DNA of 64,000 nt, taken from Panulirus ornatus (Eukaryota > Arthropoda > Malacostraca > Decapoda > Palinuridae). The DNA is taken from the NCBI RefSeq assembly GCF_036320965.1, contig NC_092231.1, forward strand, positions 29,985,699-30,049,698. Direction: 5' to 3'. Made by a program: the position numbers and the translations under genes. Below, in pieces: positions 22,961 to 33,894 of this stretch (the stretch's first letter is position 1; the number at the start of each line of letters is the position of its first letter). The notes beneath the pieces were generated by a model that saw only the letters and a program-made list of their open reading frames with translations, made no database searches and had not been told where the DNA came from.

Positions 22961-23596
22961 ACACAGACTAGTCTTAGCGTCTCAAAAAGAAGTGAAGTTC
23001 GTTTACAGATGATGGAGTGGCAGTCTACTGGTGGTCATAATTTCAGTTATGGCTGGGACGAGCTGGTCTTGTATCCTTCTGTACCATGCGGGTAAGGTTG
23101 ATGTGGTTTTGACGCTGAAACGCAACACGGGGACCATGGATCTGCAGTGGAAGGAGAATACGGTGGGTGGTGGGTTCTCACACAGTGGTGGGTTGTGGCT
23201 TATACAGAGACTGGTCACCTGTTGGCTTTGGTACCGGGGCAACACATGAAGCCCACCAGTGAGCGGGCCACTATGGCTAAGAGACATCGATGTTTACAAT
23301 GGAGCCGAAAGGTCCGGCTGACTAAGAGGAAGAAGTGGAACGCCTTACCTTACGTTGGGTGTTGTGGCTGGAGGTGATCTGGGGAGGAGATGGTAGCAGG
23401 ATGGAGAAGACTCTGGTGAATGATGGCGAGGCGATGGTTCATATTGTGAGGATCTGCATCGCTGGAGAGGTGAATAACGCAGGCAACCTTATTGTTCTCA
23501 CTGCTGGACTCGTTCTGTCACCTACATCACTGGCTTGACTGATATGTGTGTGTGTGGTGTGTACTTTGTGAGTAACTTGTTTGTAAGGAACATAGT
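22961..23596. other. unassigned sequence
   Basis: Short overlapping open stretches on both strands (up to 94 codons, 23003-23287 minus) with no recognised domain. Confidence 0.4.
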
Positions 23597-25159
23597 GATG
23601 TACAGCATCGCACCCAAGCCGTGCCCAGTACATCACACATGATGGTACAGCATCGCCCCCCAGCCGTGCCCACTACATCACACATGATGGTACAGCATCG
23701 CCCCCCAGCCGTGCCCACTACATCACACATGATGGTACAGCATCGCACCCCAGCCGTGCCCACTACATCACACATGATGGTACAGCATCGCCCCCCAGCC
23801 GTGCCCACTACATCACACATGATGGTACAGCATCGCCCCCCAGCCGTGCCCAGTACATCACACATGATGGTACAGCATCGCCCCCCAGCCGTGCCCACTA
23901 CATCACACATGATGGTACAGCATCGCACCCCAGCCGTGCCCACTACATCACACATGATGGTACAGCATCGCACCCCAGCCGTGCCCACTACATTACATGA
24001 TGGTACATCATCGCCCCCCAGGTACTATCACACATGATGGTACATCATCGCCCCCCAGCCGTGCCCAGTACATCACACATGATGGTACATCATCGCCCCC
24101 CAGCCGTGCCCACTACATCACACATGATGGTACAGCATCACACCCCCAGCCGTGCCCAGTACATCACACATGATGGTACAGCATCGCCTCCCAGCCGTGC
24201 CCACTACATCACACATGATGGTACAGCATCGCACCCCAGCCGTGCCCACTACATCACACATGATGGTACAGCATCATCCCCCAGCCGTGCCCACTACATT
24301 ACATGATGGTACAGCATCGCCCCCCAGCCGTGCCCACTACATCACACATGATGGTACAGCATCGCACCCCAGCCGTGCCCATTACATCACACATGATGGT
24401 ACAGCATCATCCCCCAGCCGTGCCCACTACATTACATGATGGTACAGCATCGCCCCCCAGCCGTGCCCACTACATCACACATGATGGTACAGCATCGCCC
24501 CCCAGCCGTGCCCACTACATCACACATGATGGTACAGCATCGCACCCCAGCCGTGCCCACTACATCACACATGATGGTACAACATCGCCCCCCAGCCGTG
24601 CCCACTACATCACACATGATGGTACAGCATCATCCCCCAGCCGTGCCCACTACATCACACATGATGGTACAACATCGCCCCCCAGCCGTGCCCACTACAT
24701 CACACATGATGGTACAGCATCATCCCCCAGCCGTGCCCACTACATTACATGAAGGTACAGCATCGCCCCCCAGCCGAGCCCACTACATCACACATGATGG
24801 TACAGCATCGCACCCCAGCCGTGCCCACTACATCACACATGATGGTACAGCATCGCACCCCAGCCGTGCCCACTACATCACACATGATGGTACAGCATCA
24901 TCCCCCAGCCGTGCCCACTACATTACATGATGGTACAGCATCGCCCCCCAGCCGTGCCCACTACATCACACATGATGGTACAGCATCGCCCCCCAGCCGT
25001 GCCCACTACATCACACATGATGGTACAGCATCGCACCCCAGCCGTGCCCACTACATCACACATGATGGTACAGCATCGCACCCCAGCCGTGCCCACTACA
25101 TCACACATGATGGTACAGCATCGCCCCCCAGCCGTGCCCACTACATCACACATGATGGT
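23597..25159. repeat. 45-base minisatellite array, about 35 units
   Basis: Unit is CAGCCGTGCCCACTACATCA, CACATGATGGTACAG, CATCGCCCCC. Two kinds of variation recur: GCCCCC versus GCACCC versus ATCCCC, and a shortened CATTACATGATGG form. The unit contains CATCA, four bases, TGATG, a small hairpin; the shortened form changes this loop. The 45-base length gives a 15-residue repeat and stop-free frames on both strands, not evidence of coding. Confidence 0.95.
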
Positions 25160-25453
25160 GTGGTTCATCATCCTTTATTCATCATTCCTCAGAAAGTGTC
25201 CACCACACATCTCTGATGGTACAGCACCAGCGTGGACGGACCTGACTGTACTGGCCACCTCAGAGATCTTGTTACAGGGACACATGAGATATGGTAACAC
25301 TGTTCATATATTTCTCTTAATTTCTTAAGGTTTATTTTCAAGAGAAAACAGACCACACCATCCATAGTACAGTGAGGTGACTGTAGTGCGCGCTACATTT
25401 AACCAAGTTATATTTTCGACGTAGAAAATATAACTTTAATCGACTTGTGAATA

Positions 25454-26650
25454 TGAGGACCTTGCCTCCAGCTGCCGTCATGAGTCACTTGCGTGCAGCT
25501 GGAGTCATGAGGACCTTGCCTGCAGCTGCCGTCCTGTGTAATGGGTACCTTGCCTGCAGCTGGAGTCATGAGTAACTTGCGTGCAGCTGGAGTCATGAGT
25601 AACTTGCGTGTAGCTGGAGTCATGAGTAACGTGCGTGCAGCTGGAGTCATGAGTAACGTGCGTGCTGCTGGAGTCATGAGTAACGTGCGTGCAGCTGGAG
25701 TCATTAGTAATGTGCGTGCAGTTGGAGTCATGTTTACCTTACGTGCAGCTGGAGTCATGAGTCACTTCGTGCAGCTGGAGTCATGAGTAACGTGCATGCA
25801 GCTGGAGTCATGAGTAACGTGCGTGCAGCTGGAGTCATGAGTAACGTGCGTGCAGCTGGGGTCATGAGTAACCTGCGTGCAGCTGGAGTCATGAGTAACG
25901 TGCGTGCAGCTGGAGTCATGAGTAACGTGCATGCAGCTGGAGTCATGAGTAACGTGCATGCAGCTGGAGTCATGAGTAACGTGCGTGCAGCTGGAGTCAT
26001 GAGTAACGTGCGTGCATCTGGAGTCATGAGTAACTTGCGTGCAGCTGGAGTCATGAGTAACGTGCGTGCAGCTGGAGTCATGAGTAACTTGCGTGCAGCT
26101 GGAGTCATGAGTAACGTGCGTGCAGCTGGAGTCATGAGTAACGTGCGTGCAGCTGGAGTCATGAGTAACGTGCGTGCAGCTGGAGTCATGAGTAACGTGC
26201 GTGCAGCTGGAGTCATGAGTAACGTGCGTGCAGCTGGGGTCATGAGTAACGTGCGTGCAGCTGGAGTCATGAGTAACTTGCGTGCAGCTGGAGTCATGAG
26301 TAACGTGCGTGCAGCTGGGGTCATGAGTAACTTGCGTGCAGCTGGAGTCATGAGTAACGTGCGTGCAGCTGGAGTCATGAGTAACGTGCGTGCAGCTGGA
26401 GTCATGAGTAACGTGCATGCAGCTGGAGTCATGAGTAACTTGCGTGCAGCTGGAGTCATGAGTAACGTGCATGCAGCTGGAGTCATGAGTAACTTGCGTG
26501 CAGCTGGAGTCATGAGTAACGTGCGTGCAGCTGGAGTCATGAGTAACGTGCATGCAGCTGGAGTCATGAGTAACTTGCGTGCAGCTGAAGTCATGAGTAA
26601 CGTGCGTGCAGCTGGAGTCATGAGTAACGTGCGTGCAGCTGGCGTCATGA
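25454..26650. repeat. 27-base minisatellite array, about 44 units
   Basis: Unit GTGCGTGCAGCTGG + AGTCATGAGTAAC; main variants are CTTGC for CGTGC and CATGC for CGTGC. Each unit contains CAGCTG. Stop-free in several frames on both strands (for example 25755-26768 minus, 337 codons; 25783-26655 plus, 290 codons) with a nine-residue repeat. No domain and no start context, so coding is unlikely. Confidence 0.95.
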
Positions 26651-27439
26651 GATAGCTTGATATGCATGTTTCATTATGCCCCGCGTGTATGGTATCCACT
26701 GCCAGACCCCCGCAGTGTACAGCGCCGCGCGGGGGTGTTGGGTGATGGTGAGTGTTGTATGTAAACATTGCTCACGCCCCTCCTGCCACATGTGTCAGCC
26801 TGTGTGACCGCTCTCTCAGGTGATAGGACACACCTCCGTCACTACTTATAAACAGGTAAACGAGGCAGTTATGACCGAATTGCTGTGATTCTCTGACCAG
26901 TTCAGCTGGTCCCGACCCTTAACTAGCATCATAGTGCACGAGGGAGCGCCTGTGAGTTGGTGGTGTTCACGGCCGGAGCAAGGAAGTGAAACCAGCTGAC
27001 ATATTCTTGCATCCAGACCCAGACTCTGGAGTCAGGCACGTAACCATTTATCAGTCAGCGGTTGGTGATATATGCTAGTTCAATGCTAACTACCCATATG
27101 AAAATTACCTTAGTGGGAGAGAACAAGGGAGGAATGTATGTGAAGCCTCCTCAACACAGGCTGCAGTCAGCAGTGGCGTGCTGCGGGCCTCGCTCCTGGG
27201 CACCGTTGCTCCTCTTTTATCTATGGAGATGATTAGCCAGAAGAACTGGACTCAGACATGGGTATGATTACGGAGGATGATATCAAGATGACGAGGGGAG
27301 GTAGCAATGATGGCGATGGCGTCCTCTTACAAGGGGACCAAGACAATCATCAACTGTGTACATCTGAATTTAGACAGCAACAGACCATTGGGTCCTAACG
27401 AGGCTGTTTGTGATTGAGGAAGAGATCAGGAACTCATGG
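26651..27439. other. unassigned sequence
   Basis: No recognised gene. Near 26720 is a short GC-rich stretch (GCGCCGCGCGGGGG). Confidence 0.45.
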
Positions 27440-27720
27440 ATTAATGTGGTGGGAGTAGAAAGGCCCTGGTCCCAAGACTGACCCCTGTGGTATACGTCCT
27501 GTCACGTCTAACCATCTGAAACTGACCAGTAATCACAACTTTGTTTACGGCCAGTCAGTCAATTTTCGATCCATCGCAACACAATTCCATCTGTATACCA
27601 TGCGACTTTTTCTTTTTTAAGTAACTTCTGATAAGGAACTTTTTCTGGTGTTTAAGAATTTAAATAGATGACACCAAGTGCTTTACTTGCGTCATACATG
27701 TTATTTCATAAAAGGAATCT
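27440..27720 (-). mobile_element. CR1/L2-like RT fragment
   Basis: Minus-strand codons read KVPYQKLLKKEKVAWYTDGIVLRWIEN.LTGRKQ, then a GVPQGS-like VYHRGQSWDQG region in another frame; this is the RT segment after motif A through motif B. It resembles the fragment at 40864-41135 (shared words CACGTCTAACCAT and GCCAGTCAG). Degenerate, with stops. Confidence 0.7.
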
Positions 27721-28232
27721 GACGTGAGCGATGTTGTCGAGGACCGTGGAGAGTATTAAGTGTCGGTCCTGTAAATGGTTTACACCGCGGGAGGGAGGGA
27801 GGGTGGATCTTGGAGGAGGGTGAGTAGCCACAAGGCTTCAGATGAACGATAAACTAACATGTACACAGTACGGAATCGTCACCCAACACACTGATCGACG
27901 GATATACCGCACATAGGAAGGAGGCCGGTACCACAGCAGACCGAGCCAGGGGTCACCAGTGTTTAACTGTGGCAGTTTAGCGCAGCGTCAGGAGGGGCAC
28001 CGGCAGCAGGACAGTAGGCAGTGAGCCTGGGTAGGTAGGTGGGTGGGTAGGTAGGCGTGAGTTAGGAGGGGGCGTGCGAGGGTAGTGCTGGTGAGTGGGT
28101 CTCAGTCGCGTGGGGTGAGTGATCAGTGTCGCGCGTTCTGCTGTGCAGTAAGGTGGGTACGTACGCTCACACGACCTCCCTCACCGCTGCGCTGTGCTCA
28201 CCCTTGGCAGGAGGGCGGCCTGCTGGTGGACA
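27721..28232. other. GC-richer region upstream of a promoter candidate
   Basis: Composition shifts to G-rich with GGTAGGT/GGTGGGT runs near 28030-28060 and CpG-containing words (GTCGCGCG near 28130). No gene recognised. Confidence 0.4.
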
Positions 28233-28242
28233 CCATATAAGG
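28233..28242 (+). promoter_or_regulatory. candidate TATA / CArG element
   Basis: CCATATAAGG is a perfect CArG-box (CC, six A/T, GG) and contains ATATAAG, a reasonable TATA box. It lies about 40 bases before an ATG followed by a consensus splice donor. A ten-base match can arise by chance; support comes only from spacing and the GC-rich upstream region. Confidence 0.25.
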
Positions 28243-28276
28243 GCTGACGGAGCTTGAGCATGACAAGACCATAATC

Positions 28277-28302
28277 ATGTGGCTAACGACTCTGATTGGA
28301 AG
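28277..28302 (+). CDS. candidate first coding exon (MWLTTLIG, then splice donor)
   Basis: ATG at 28277 opens MWLTTLIG and runs into AAG|GTAGGT, with the donor GT at 28303-28304 and the exon ending in phase 2. The hydrophobic start could be the beginning of a signal peptide; many arthropod secreted and cuticle proteins place an intron a few codons into the signal peptide. TATA-to-ATG spacing would leave a very short 5' leader. I could not find the acceptor or a second exon, so this may be chance. No function proposed. Confidence 0.2.
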
Positions 28303-28785
28303 GTAGGTTACTAACTACCCTCGTTCTCTTAACATGCTGAATTATGGTCATGTTCCAGCCACATGGTTCAGACTGCGTGTACCTGTGGATCAATTATTTG
28401 ATTCCTTCTCGGACCTGTGTGGAGTTATATCATTACTGAGTAATTGTGTTGGGTCTCTGTCTCTCTGAAAAAAAAAGAATAAAAGCTTCAAGTTTCCCGA
28501 TGGATGCTTATTGTTGTTTATACCAAGGTACATAAATTGATTGTCAGCGAAAGAAGGAAAATATATATTTCTATTTTGCTGAATGCATAATTTTTCTCAC
28601 TTTTCGTTAAAGTTTATGGAGCCTCGTCAAGTTTGTTAACTGTGCTGTTGGAATGAATGCTTTGTCAAGATTTGTAGTACAGCAATATTACTTGAAGTAT
28701 ATAAGTAAATAGAGGTCGGGTTACATACATGCCAACGACCACACACAACTGTAGTGAGGGAACGTCAGACGGGCTAGGCTTTGTA
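28303..28785. other. AT-rich sequence (intron of the candidate gene, or intergenic)
   Basis: Nothing recognised. An imperfect inverted match (AATCATGTGGCT at 28274 and AGCCACATGGTT near 28357) flanks the candidate exon. Confidence 0.35.
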
Positions 28786-29470
28786 TAGGATAAATTAGGT
28801 AAGGTTGCAACCTCGGTCTAAGTTAGGTTAGGTTGTACCCTCGTTCTAAGTTAGGTTAGGTAAGATTGAAAGCTCGTGCTAGGTTAGGGTAGGGAAGGTT
28901 GCAAGTTCGTGCTAGGTTAGGTTAGGGAAGGTTGCGAGTTCGTGCTAGGGAAGATTGCAGGTTCGTGCTAGGTTAGGTTAGGGAAGGTTGCAAGTTCGTG
29001 CTAGGTTAGGTTAGGGAAGATTGCAGGTTCGTGCTAGGTTAGGTTAGGGAAGGTTGCAAGTTCGTGCTAGGTTAGGTTAGGTTGCAGGTTCGTGCTAGGT
29101 TAGGGTAGGGAAGGTTGCAAGTTCGTGCTAGGTTTGGTTAGGAAAGGTTGCAGGTTCGTGCTAGGTTAGGGAAGGTTGCAGATTCGTGCTAGGTTAGGTT
29201 TGGGAAGGTTGCAAGTTCGTGCTAGGTTAGGTTAGGGAAGGTTGCAAGTTCGTGCTAGGTTAGGTTAGGGAAGGTTGCAGGTTCGTGCTAGGTTAGGTTA
29301 GGGAAGGTTGCAAGTTCGTGCTGGGTTAGGTTAGGGAAGGTTGCAGGTTCGTGCTAGGTTAGGGTAGGTTGCAGATTCGTGCTAGGTTAGGTTAGGGAAG
29401 GTTGCAGGTTCGTTCTAGGTTAGGGTAGATCAGGTTGCAAGCTTGTGCTAGGTTAGGTATGGTTGCTGGC
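28786..29470. repeat. 33-base minisatellite carrying TTAGG doublets
   Basis: About 20 units of GTTCGTGCTAGGTTAGG + TTAGGGAAGGTTGCAA, with variants missing a block or replacing AGGTTAGGTT by AGGTTAGGGT. Most units hold two consecutive TTAGG words, the arthropod telomere repeat. Edges are more degenerate than the middle. Confidence 0.9.
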
Positions 29471-29569
29471 TCGAGCTAAAAGTTACCACAACTGAATAAG
29501 AACATTTGTAAACCTCGTCATTATTTAGAGCTGGATGTCACCACAGGATTCGTTAAGGGTATTTAGAAT

Positions 29570-29573
<4 letters not shown>

Positions 29574-29631
<58 letters not shown>
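29574..29631. repeat. (GA)n microsatellite
   Basis: About 29 GA units. Confidence 0.95.
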
Positions 29632-29636
<5 letters not shown>

Positions 29637-30016
29637 GAACTGAGTAACACAAAGTTAAAATATCCATTATCATATTAAGTGCAAAATGTTGGTGGTGTTA
29701 AGTAGCGAGCAGATACATATTTTGGCTAGGCTCCGGCCGCGGTCCCACGTCGATACATCAACAAACAACCATTACCATGTTCGGGTTTCGTATTTTTGAT
29801 AATACCAATATCACTGTGTTGTAGAGTGAACGTGGTGTTTGTCTCCGCTCCTTAACCTTATTATTATAAGATGTGTCGTAAGGTTAACGTAAACGTCAGT
29901 TTGGATTATGTATGTTACGACGATGTGATTATGTATGTCACGGAGAGAGGATTTGCACTCATGTTGCCCCGTCTTTTCACATTGTTTATGCACCATGTCT
30001 TTATAGCAGTGTATGG

Positions 30017-30017
<1 letters not shown>
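29632..30017. other. unassigned sequence
   Basis: Nothing recognised; short open stretches only. Confidence 0.45.

Positions 30018-30052
<35 letters not shown>
30018..30052. repeat. (AC)n microsatellite
   Basis: About 17 AC units at the tail side of a minus-strand SINE-like copy. Confidence 0.95.
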
Positions 30053-30053
<1 letters not shown>

Positions 30054-30180
30054 AGCCTAAAGCAGCTGCCCATGTATCGACCAGCCCCAATGGGAAGATG
30101 AACACCTAGGAAAGTCTGTAGGCCGACTGCTGTGCCCAGGTCTCAAACGGACGGCGGTGGAAACTGAATGCCTTAACTAA
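30053..30180 (-). mobile_element. SINE-like copy 1 (degenerate)
   Basis: Aligns with copy 3 (30401-30570): AGCAGCTGCCCAT/AGCCAGCTACCCAT, then CGACCAGCCCC/AACCAACCGCC, GGGAAGATGAAC/GGGAGGATGGAC, and CCCAGGTCTCAAAC where copy 3 has the B box. The box-B equivalent is mutated. The tail side touches (AC)n. Confidence 0.5.
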
Positions 30181-30184
30181 CACT

Positions 30185-30290
30185 GACCATGACGCATTCA
30201 CGGGCCGTTTGGAGTTGAGTTCACATAGGTTTGAACCCTGGTTAAGGCAATTCGTTCACAGTCAACGCAGCTGTTCATCCTTACGTAAGG
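30185..30290 (+). mobile_element. SINE-like copy 2 (opposite orientation)
   Basis: Plus-strand sequence AGGTTTGAACCCTGG (about 30225-30240) is a near-match to a tRNA B box, followed by GCAGCTGTTCATCC, which the copies at 30401-30570 (reverse) and 52395-52560 also carry. It lies back to back with copy 1. Confidence 0.45.
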
Positions 30291-30293
30291 ATG
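30276..30293. repeat. 18-base perfect palindrome
   Basis: CATCCTTACGTAAGGATG reads identically on both strands. It sits at the end of SINE-like copy 2, so it may be a junction between inverted copies. Confidence 0.8.
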
Positions 30294-30328
30294 GCCGATA
30301 AGATAGGTACATAGCTTGGGTTAGGCTA

Positions 30329-30330
<2 letters not shown>

Positions 30331-30400
<70 letters not shown>
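30331..30400. repeat. (TA)n microsatellite
   Basis: 35 TA units, at the 3' side of the minus-strand SINE-like copy 3. Confidence 0.95.
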
Positions 30401-30402
<2 letters not shown>

Positions 30403-30570
30403 TAAGCTTAGCCAGCTACCCATTGTATAAACCAACCGCCAGGGGAGGATGGACAGTTAGGTTGACTGTGGACCAGCTGCCTCGACCAGGGTTCGAACTT
30501 AGTGACCTCACCTCTTAAGCAGGCGGTAAAGGCGTCCCGGCTGCAACGGTAACAGCTACACCATCTGTAT
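30401..30570 (-). mobile_element. tRNA-derived SINE-like copy 3
   Basis: On the minus strand the head reads GGTGTAGCTGTTACCGTTG: box-A-like TAGCTGTTACCG (30558-30547), then a perfect B-box match GTTCGAACC (30498-30490) about 50 bases later, the spacing of an internal Pol III promoter. The body (GTCCACAGTCAACC, CATCCTCCCC) follows, ending in (TA)n at 30400. It is too diverged to fold as a functional tRNA, hence SINE rather than tRNA gene. Confidence 0.6.
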
Positions 30571-30929
30571 TGGTATTAAGAAAGGGAACTGGAATACATG
30601 ACAGATCACTGTGTTCGTGGAGTACATTGCTTAATACATCTTGATAACGAGGATAGATACTTTTTTTCCTCTGTATTTACTATTGCTAGGGCAGGAGACA
30701 TTTTACAGTATACTGCTAAACATATTCAGGATATACTATTGTTATTATATGGGTAGGAAGTGAAGGGAACAGCAAGCATGATAAGTTGTATTGGATCATG
30801 ATGAAAGCAGCGAAAATCGAGAGGATGAAACTCTCAACTTATATTGTCAGTAAGTCACTTGGTATCAACATAAGGAAGTAAGTCCTCATGAGAAGCTCTC
30901 GCCAGTGAACTTGACGTCCACAGACGGTA
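30571..30929. other. unassigned sequence
   Basis: Nothing recognised. Confidence 0.45.
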
Positions 30930-31340
30930 AACGTGTTCAACCTGTGATGTGAGACAAGATGAGAGTCGTTCAGAGACTCATCATCGACTAACGACTCTCA
31001 TCAAAGTTTGTGAGGCAGCTGTTCATGTATAACAAAGATGATTGATTTCTTCCTTGATGCAATCCACAAATATAATGAAAGTGAAGAGGATGATGTCATT
31101 TGTTTAGGCTTTCAGATGGTTCTTTGATAAAGTCCCGTCACTTAGAGTACCAGCATAGGTTGTCACTTGGTATAGTCGAGGTTGTAAGTTGCTGGTTAGA
31201 AAGTTAGTTGAGGTCAGTATCAAAGAGCAGCGACCACTGGTTGATCAGCATGATGAGTTATATCAAGTGGTGTGCTGCAGGGATCAGTCTTGCAACCAGT
31301 TCTCTTCTGTGCATGGATAACACTGATGGTAGAGGGCGTT
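30930..31340 (+). mobile_element. CR1/L2-like RT fragment (motif A to motif B)
   Basis: Plus-strand codons FLDAIHKYNESEEDDVICLGFQMVL match the family's YLDFQKAFDKVP motif A region; downstream near 31170-31310, in shifted frames, are WLES.LRSVSK and SGVLQGSVLQPVLFCAW (motif B, GVPQGSVLGPVLF in relatives). Catalytic motif A Asp is lost (LGFQ for LDFQ). Confidence 0.7.
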
Positions 31341-32247
<907 letters not shown>

Positions 32248-32289
32248 GTGTGTATGGATAAGGAAACATGCAGCAGATATAAGACCAAA

Positions 32290-32510
32290 ACCAGAATACT
32301 ATTCTCAGATGTGGTGACCGCACCTGAGGAAGCACAAAGAGCTGATAAAGAAAGTTCAGAGGAGGTCAGCAGTGATGGTACCGGAATTAAGAAGGGATTC
32401 AGGGCAGAGGCTAAAGTCTTTAGATTTGCCCACCAGTGAAACAGAATATTGAGGGGTGACTTGATCACAACGTTAGAGAATTTTAACTCAGTGTGATGAT
32501 GTGGGTTGTA
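32290..32510 (+). mobile_element. CR1/L2-like RT C-terminal remnant
   Basis: Codons across one frameshift read HKELIKKVQRRSAVMVPELRRDSGQRLKSLDLPTSETEY, then RGDLITTLENFNSV, the thumb segment found as VQRRATxMIPGL, RLKxLxLxSLExRRLRCDLI in better copies. It may be the same insertion as 30930-31340, separated by other DNA. Confidence 0.6.
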
Positions 32511-33894
32511 AACAGCTTATCAAAAGATGTAAGGACAGGACGGCCCTGTGTACATAACATGATGTGAGTGGTGGGTGAATGGGTTGAAATGAATGAGACT
32601 ATAACAATGGTGGTTAACACAGTGAAAAACATTTTGTATAATAGTAGAGGCTGTTGAAGAGTGAGTGGCTGACGGGTGTAAAGTTGGCTCCCAGTACACG
32701 TAGTGATGACACGAGAGGTGGATGACACATGTGGTGCCTGTTGTAGTGGGCAGTGTCTTCCATACCTCCAGATATATTTGGCTCCAATGTGGCTGTGTTC
32801 CTTAGACCATAGTGTGTGTGTCTGGATAACTTTACTGTCAACTACTGCTGTGGGATGTTTACTTAAACGACATGGAGATCAGATTTGTAAAGTCCATTTT
32901 CTATGCATTTTGGTTTATTAAGAATTGGGACATTTGCGAAGTAATCTAGTGAATGTTTTAGTATGTTGTTTAGTATGTGATGATGTGTGGAAGTATGCGA
33001 TGCTATGTTGGTTAACTCAGTTCTGTCAATATGATCATTACAATTTGTCCATGTTATTGATAATTGTGGTCAATATATTTATGATTATATTATTCCTGGA
33101 CTATAGGACTTTCTCCTGGGCTAGAGTGTCAGCGTTATAATATAATATCCTGCTCAGGATCGTCTTGCAAGATGTATATAACAGAGGAGGAGGGTCACAC
33201 GTGCACACCTCCTGGCTGCCACCCTCACACTCCACCGCTGTAGTTTGTAACATTACACACTTGCAAGTTCCCAGCTAGGCTGGATCAAGAGGGATATGAT
33301 CAGTATCGAGTATTTGGAATCATGGGTAAAGTTGGCATTAAGCAGCATGTGAGGTGGACGTGTGAGTGCGCGGGGGCGGGAGTGAGTGTCTGGCAGGACA
33401 GTTACTCTGCCGAGGTGACTGTCAAGCTCATCAACATAGCCTGGGTGCTGCTCAAGCCGTCAGCCAGCCCGCCCGCCCGCCCGCCCTCGCTGGCACACTC
33501 ATTATCCTCGCCTGCATACCCAACGTTCTTGTCTTGTTGTTGCATCTTGCCTTCTTGAACTGATGATAAAATACACGAATACACGCCGGTCATAAAGTGG
33601 CACAAACAACACTTTACTCCTCCTCTATACGTGCAGTATGGAGAGCCATGTTCTCCGTGTGAGAGACAGCGGCTCTGTCTCGCCTGGAGTTCACTATCGT
33701 CTCCATCATTGAGGTCAGATCAGTGGTGGTGGTGGTGGTGGTGGTGATGGTGGCTATTATTTTCCACAGTGGTTGTGGGAGAGGAGTTGTGTGTGTTGTG
33801 CACCATATGGTGGTGTTGGGTCTGCAGGTCGACCGCCTCTCCTGAACACACTTGGCCTCCTGTGTTGTCAGACGACACTGACTCACATATGATA
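32511..33894. other. mostly unassigned, with a GC-rich stretch at 33200-33560
   Basis: No repeat array. TATATAAC occurs at 33175-33182, followed by GC-rich sequence, an ATG at 33322 and a CCCG/CCGC run at 33467-33487. A (GGT)n-like run lies at 33724-33750. One weak gene candidate is listed separately. Confidence 0.4.
33322..33558 (+). CDS. hypothetical 78-codon reading frame (weak)
   Basis: MGKVGIKQHVRWTCECAGAG... about 150 bases downstream of a TATA-like TATATAAC (33175), in the most CpG-rich part of the window. The C-terminal half is low-complexity Pro/Ser-rich from the CCGCC run. No domain recognised and no homologue known to me. A GTGAGT at 33362-33367 could be a splice donor. It could be a first exon, or nothing. 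Confidence 0.15.
   Translation: MGKVGIKQHVRWTCECAGAGVSVWQDSYSAEVTVKLINIAWVLLKPSASPPARPPSLAHSLSSPAYPTFLSCCCILPS

Noticed and set aside
23003..23287. 94-codon minus-strand frame
   Set aside because: Overlaps plus-strand frames of similar length, with no domain, start or splice support.
25454..26768. Nine-residue-repeat proteins on both strands
   Set aside because: Both strands and several frames are open because the 27-base unit lacks stops; no independent support.
30485..30565. Functional tRNA gene
   Set aside because: Boxes A and B are present but I cannot fold a convincing cloverleaf or anticodon stem, and the sequence continues into a SINE-like body with a (TA)n tail.
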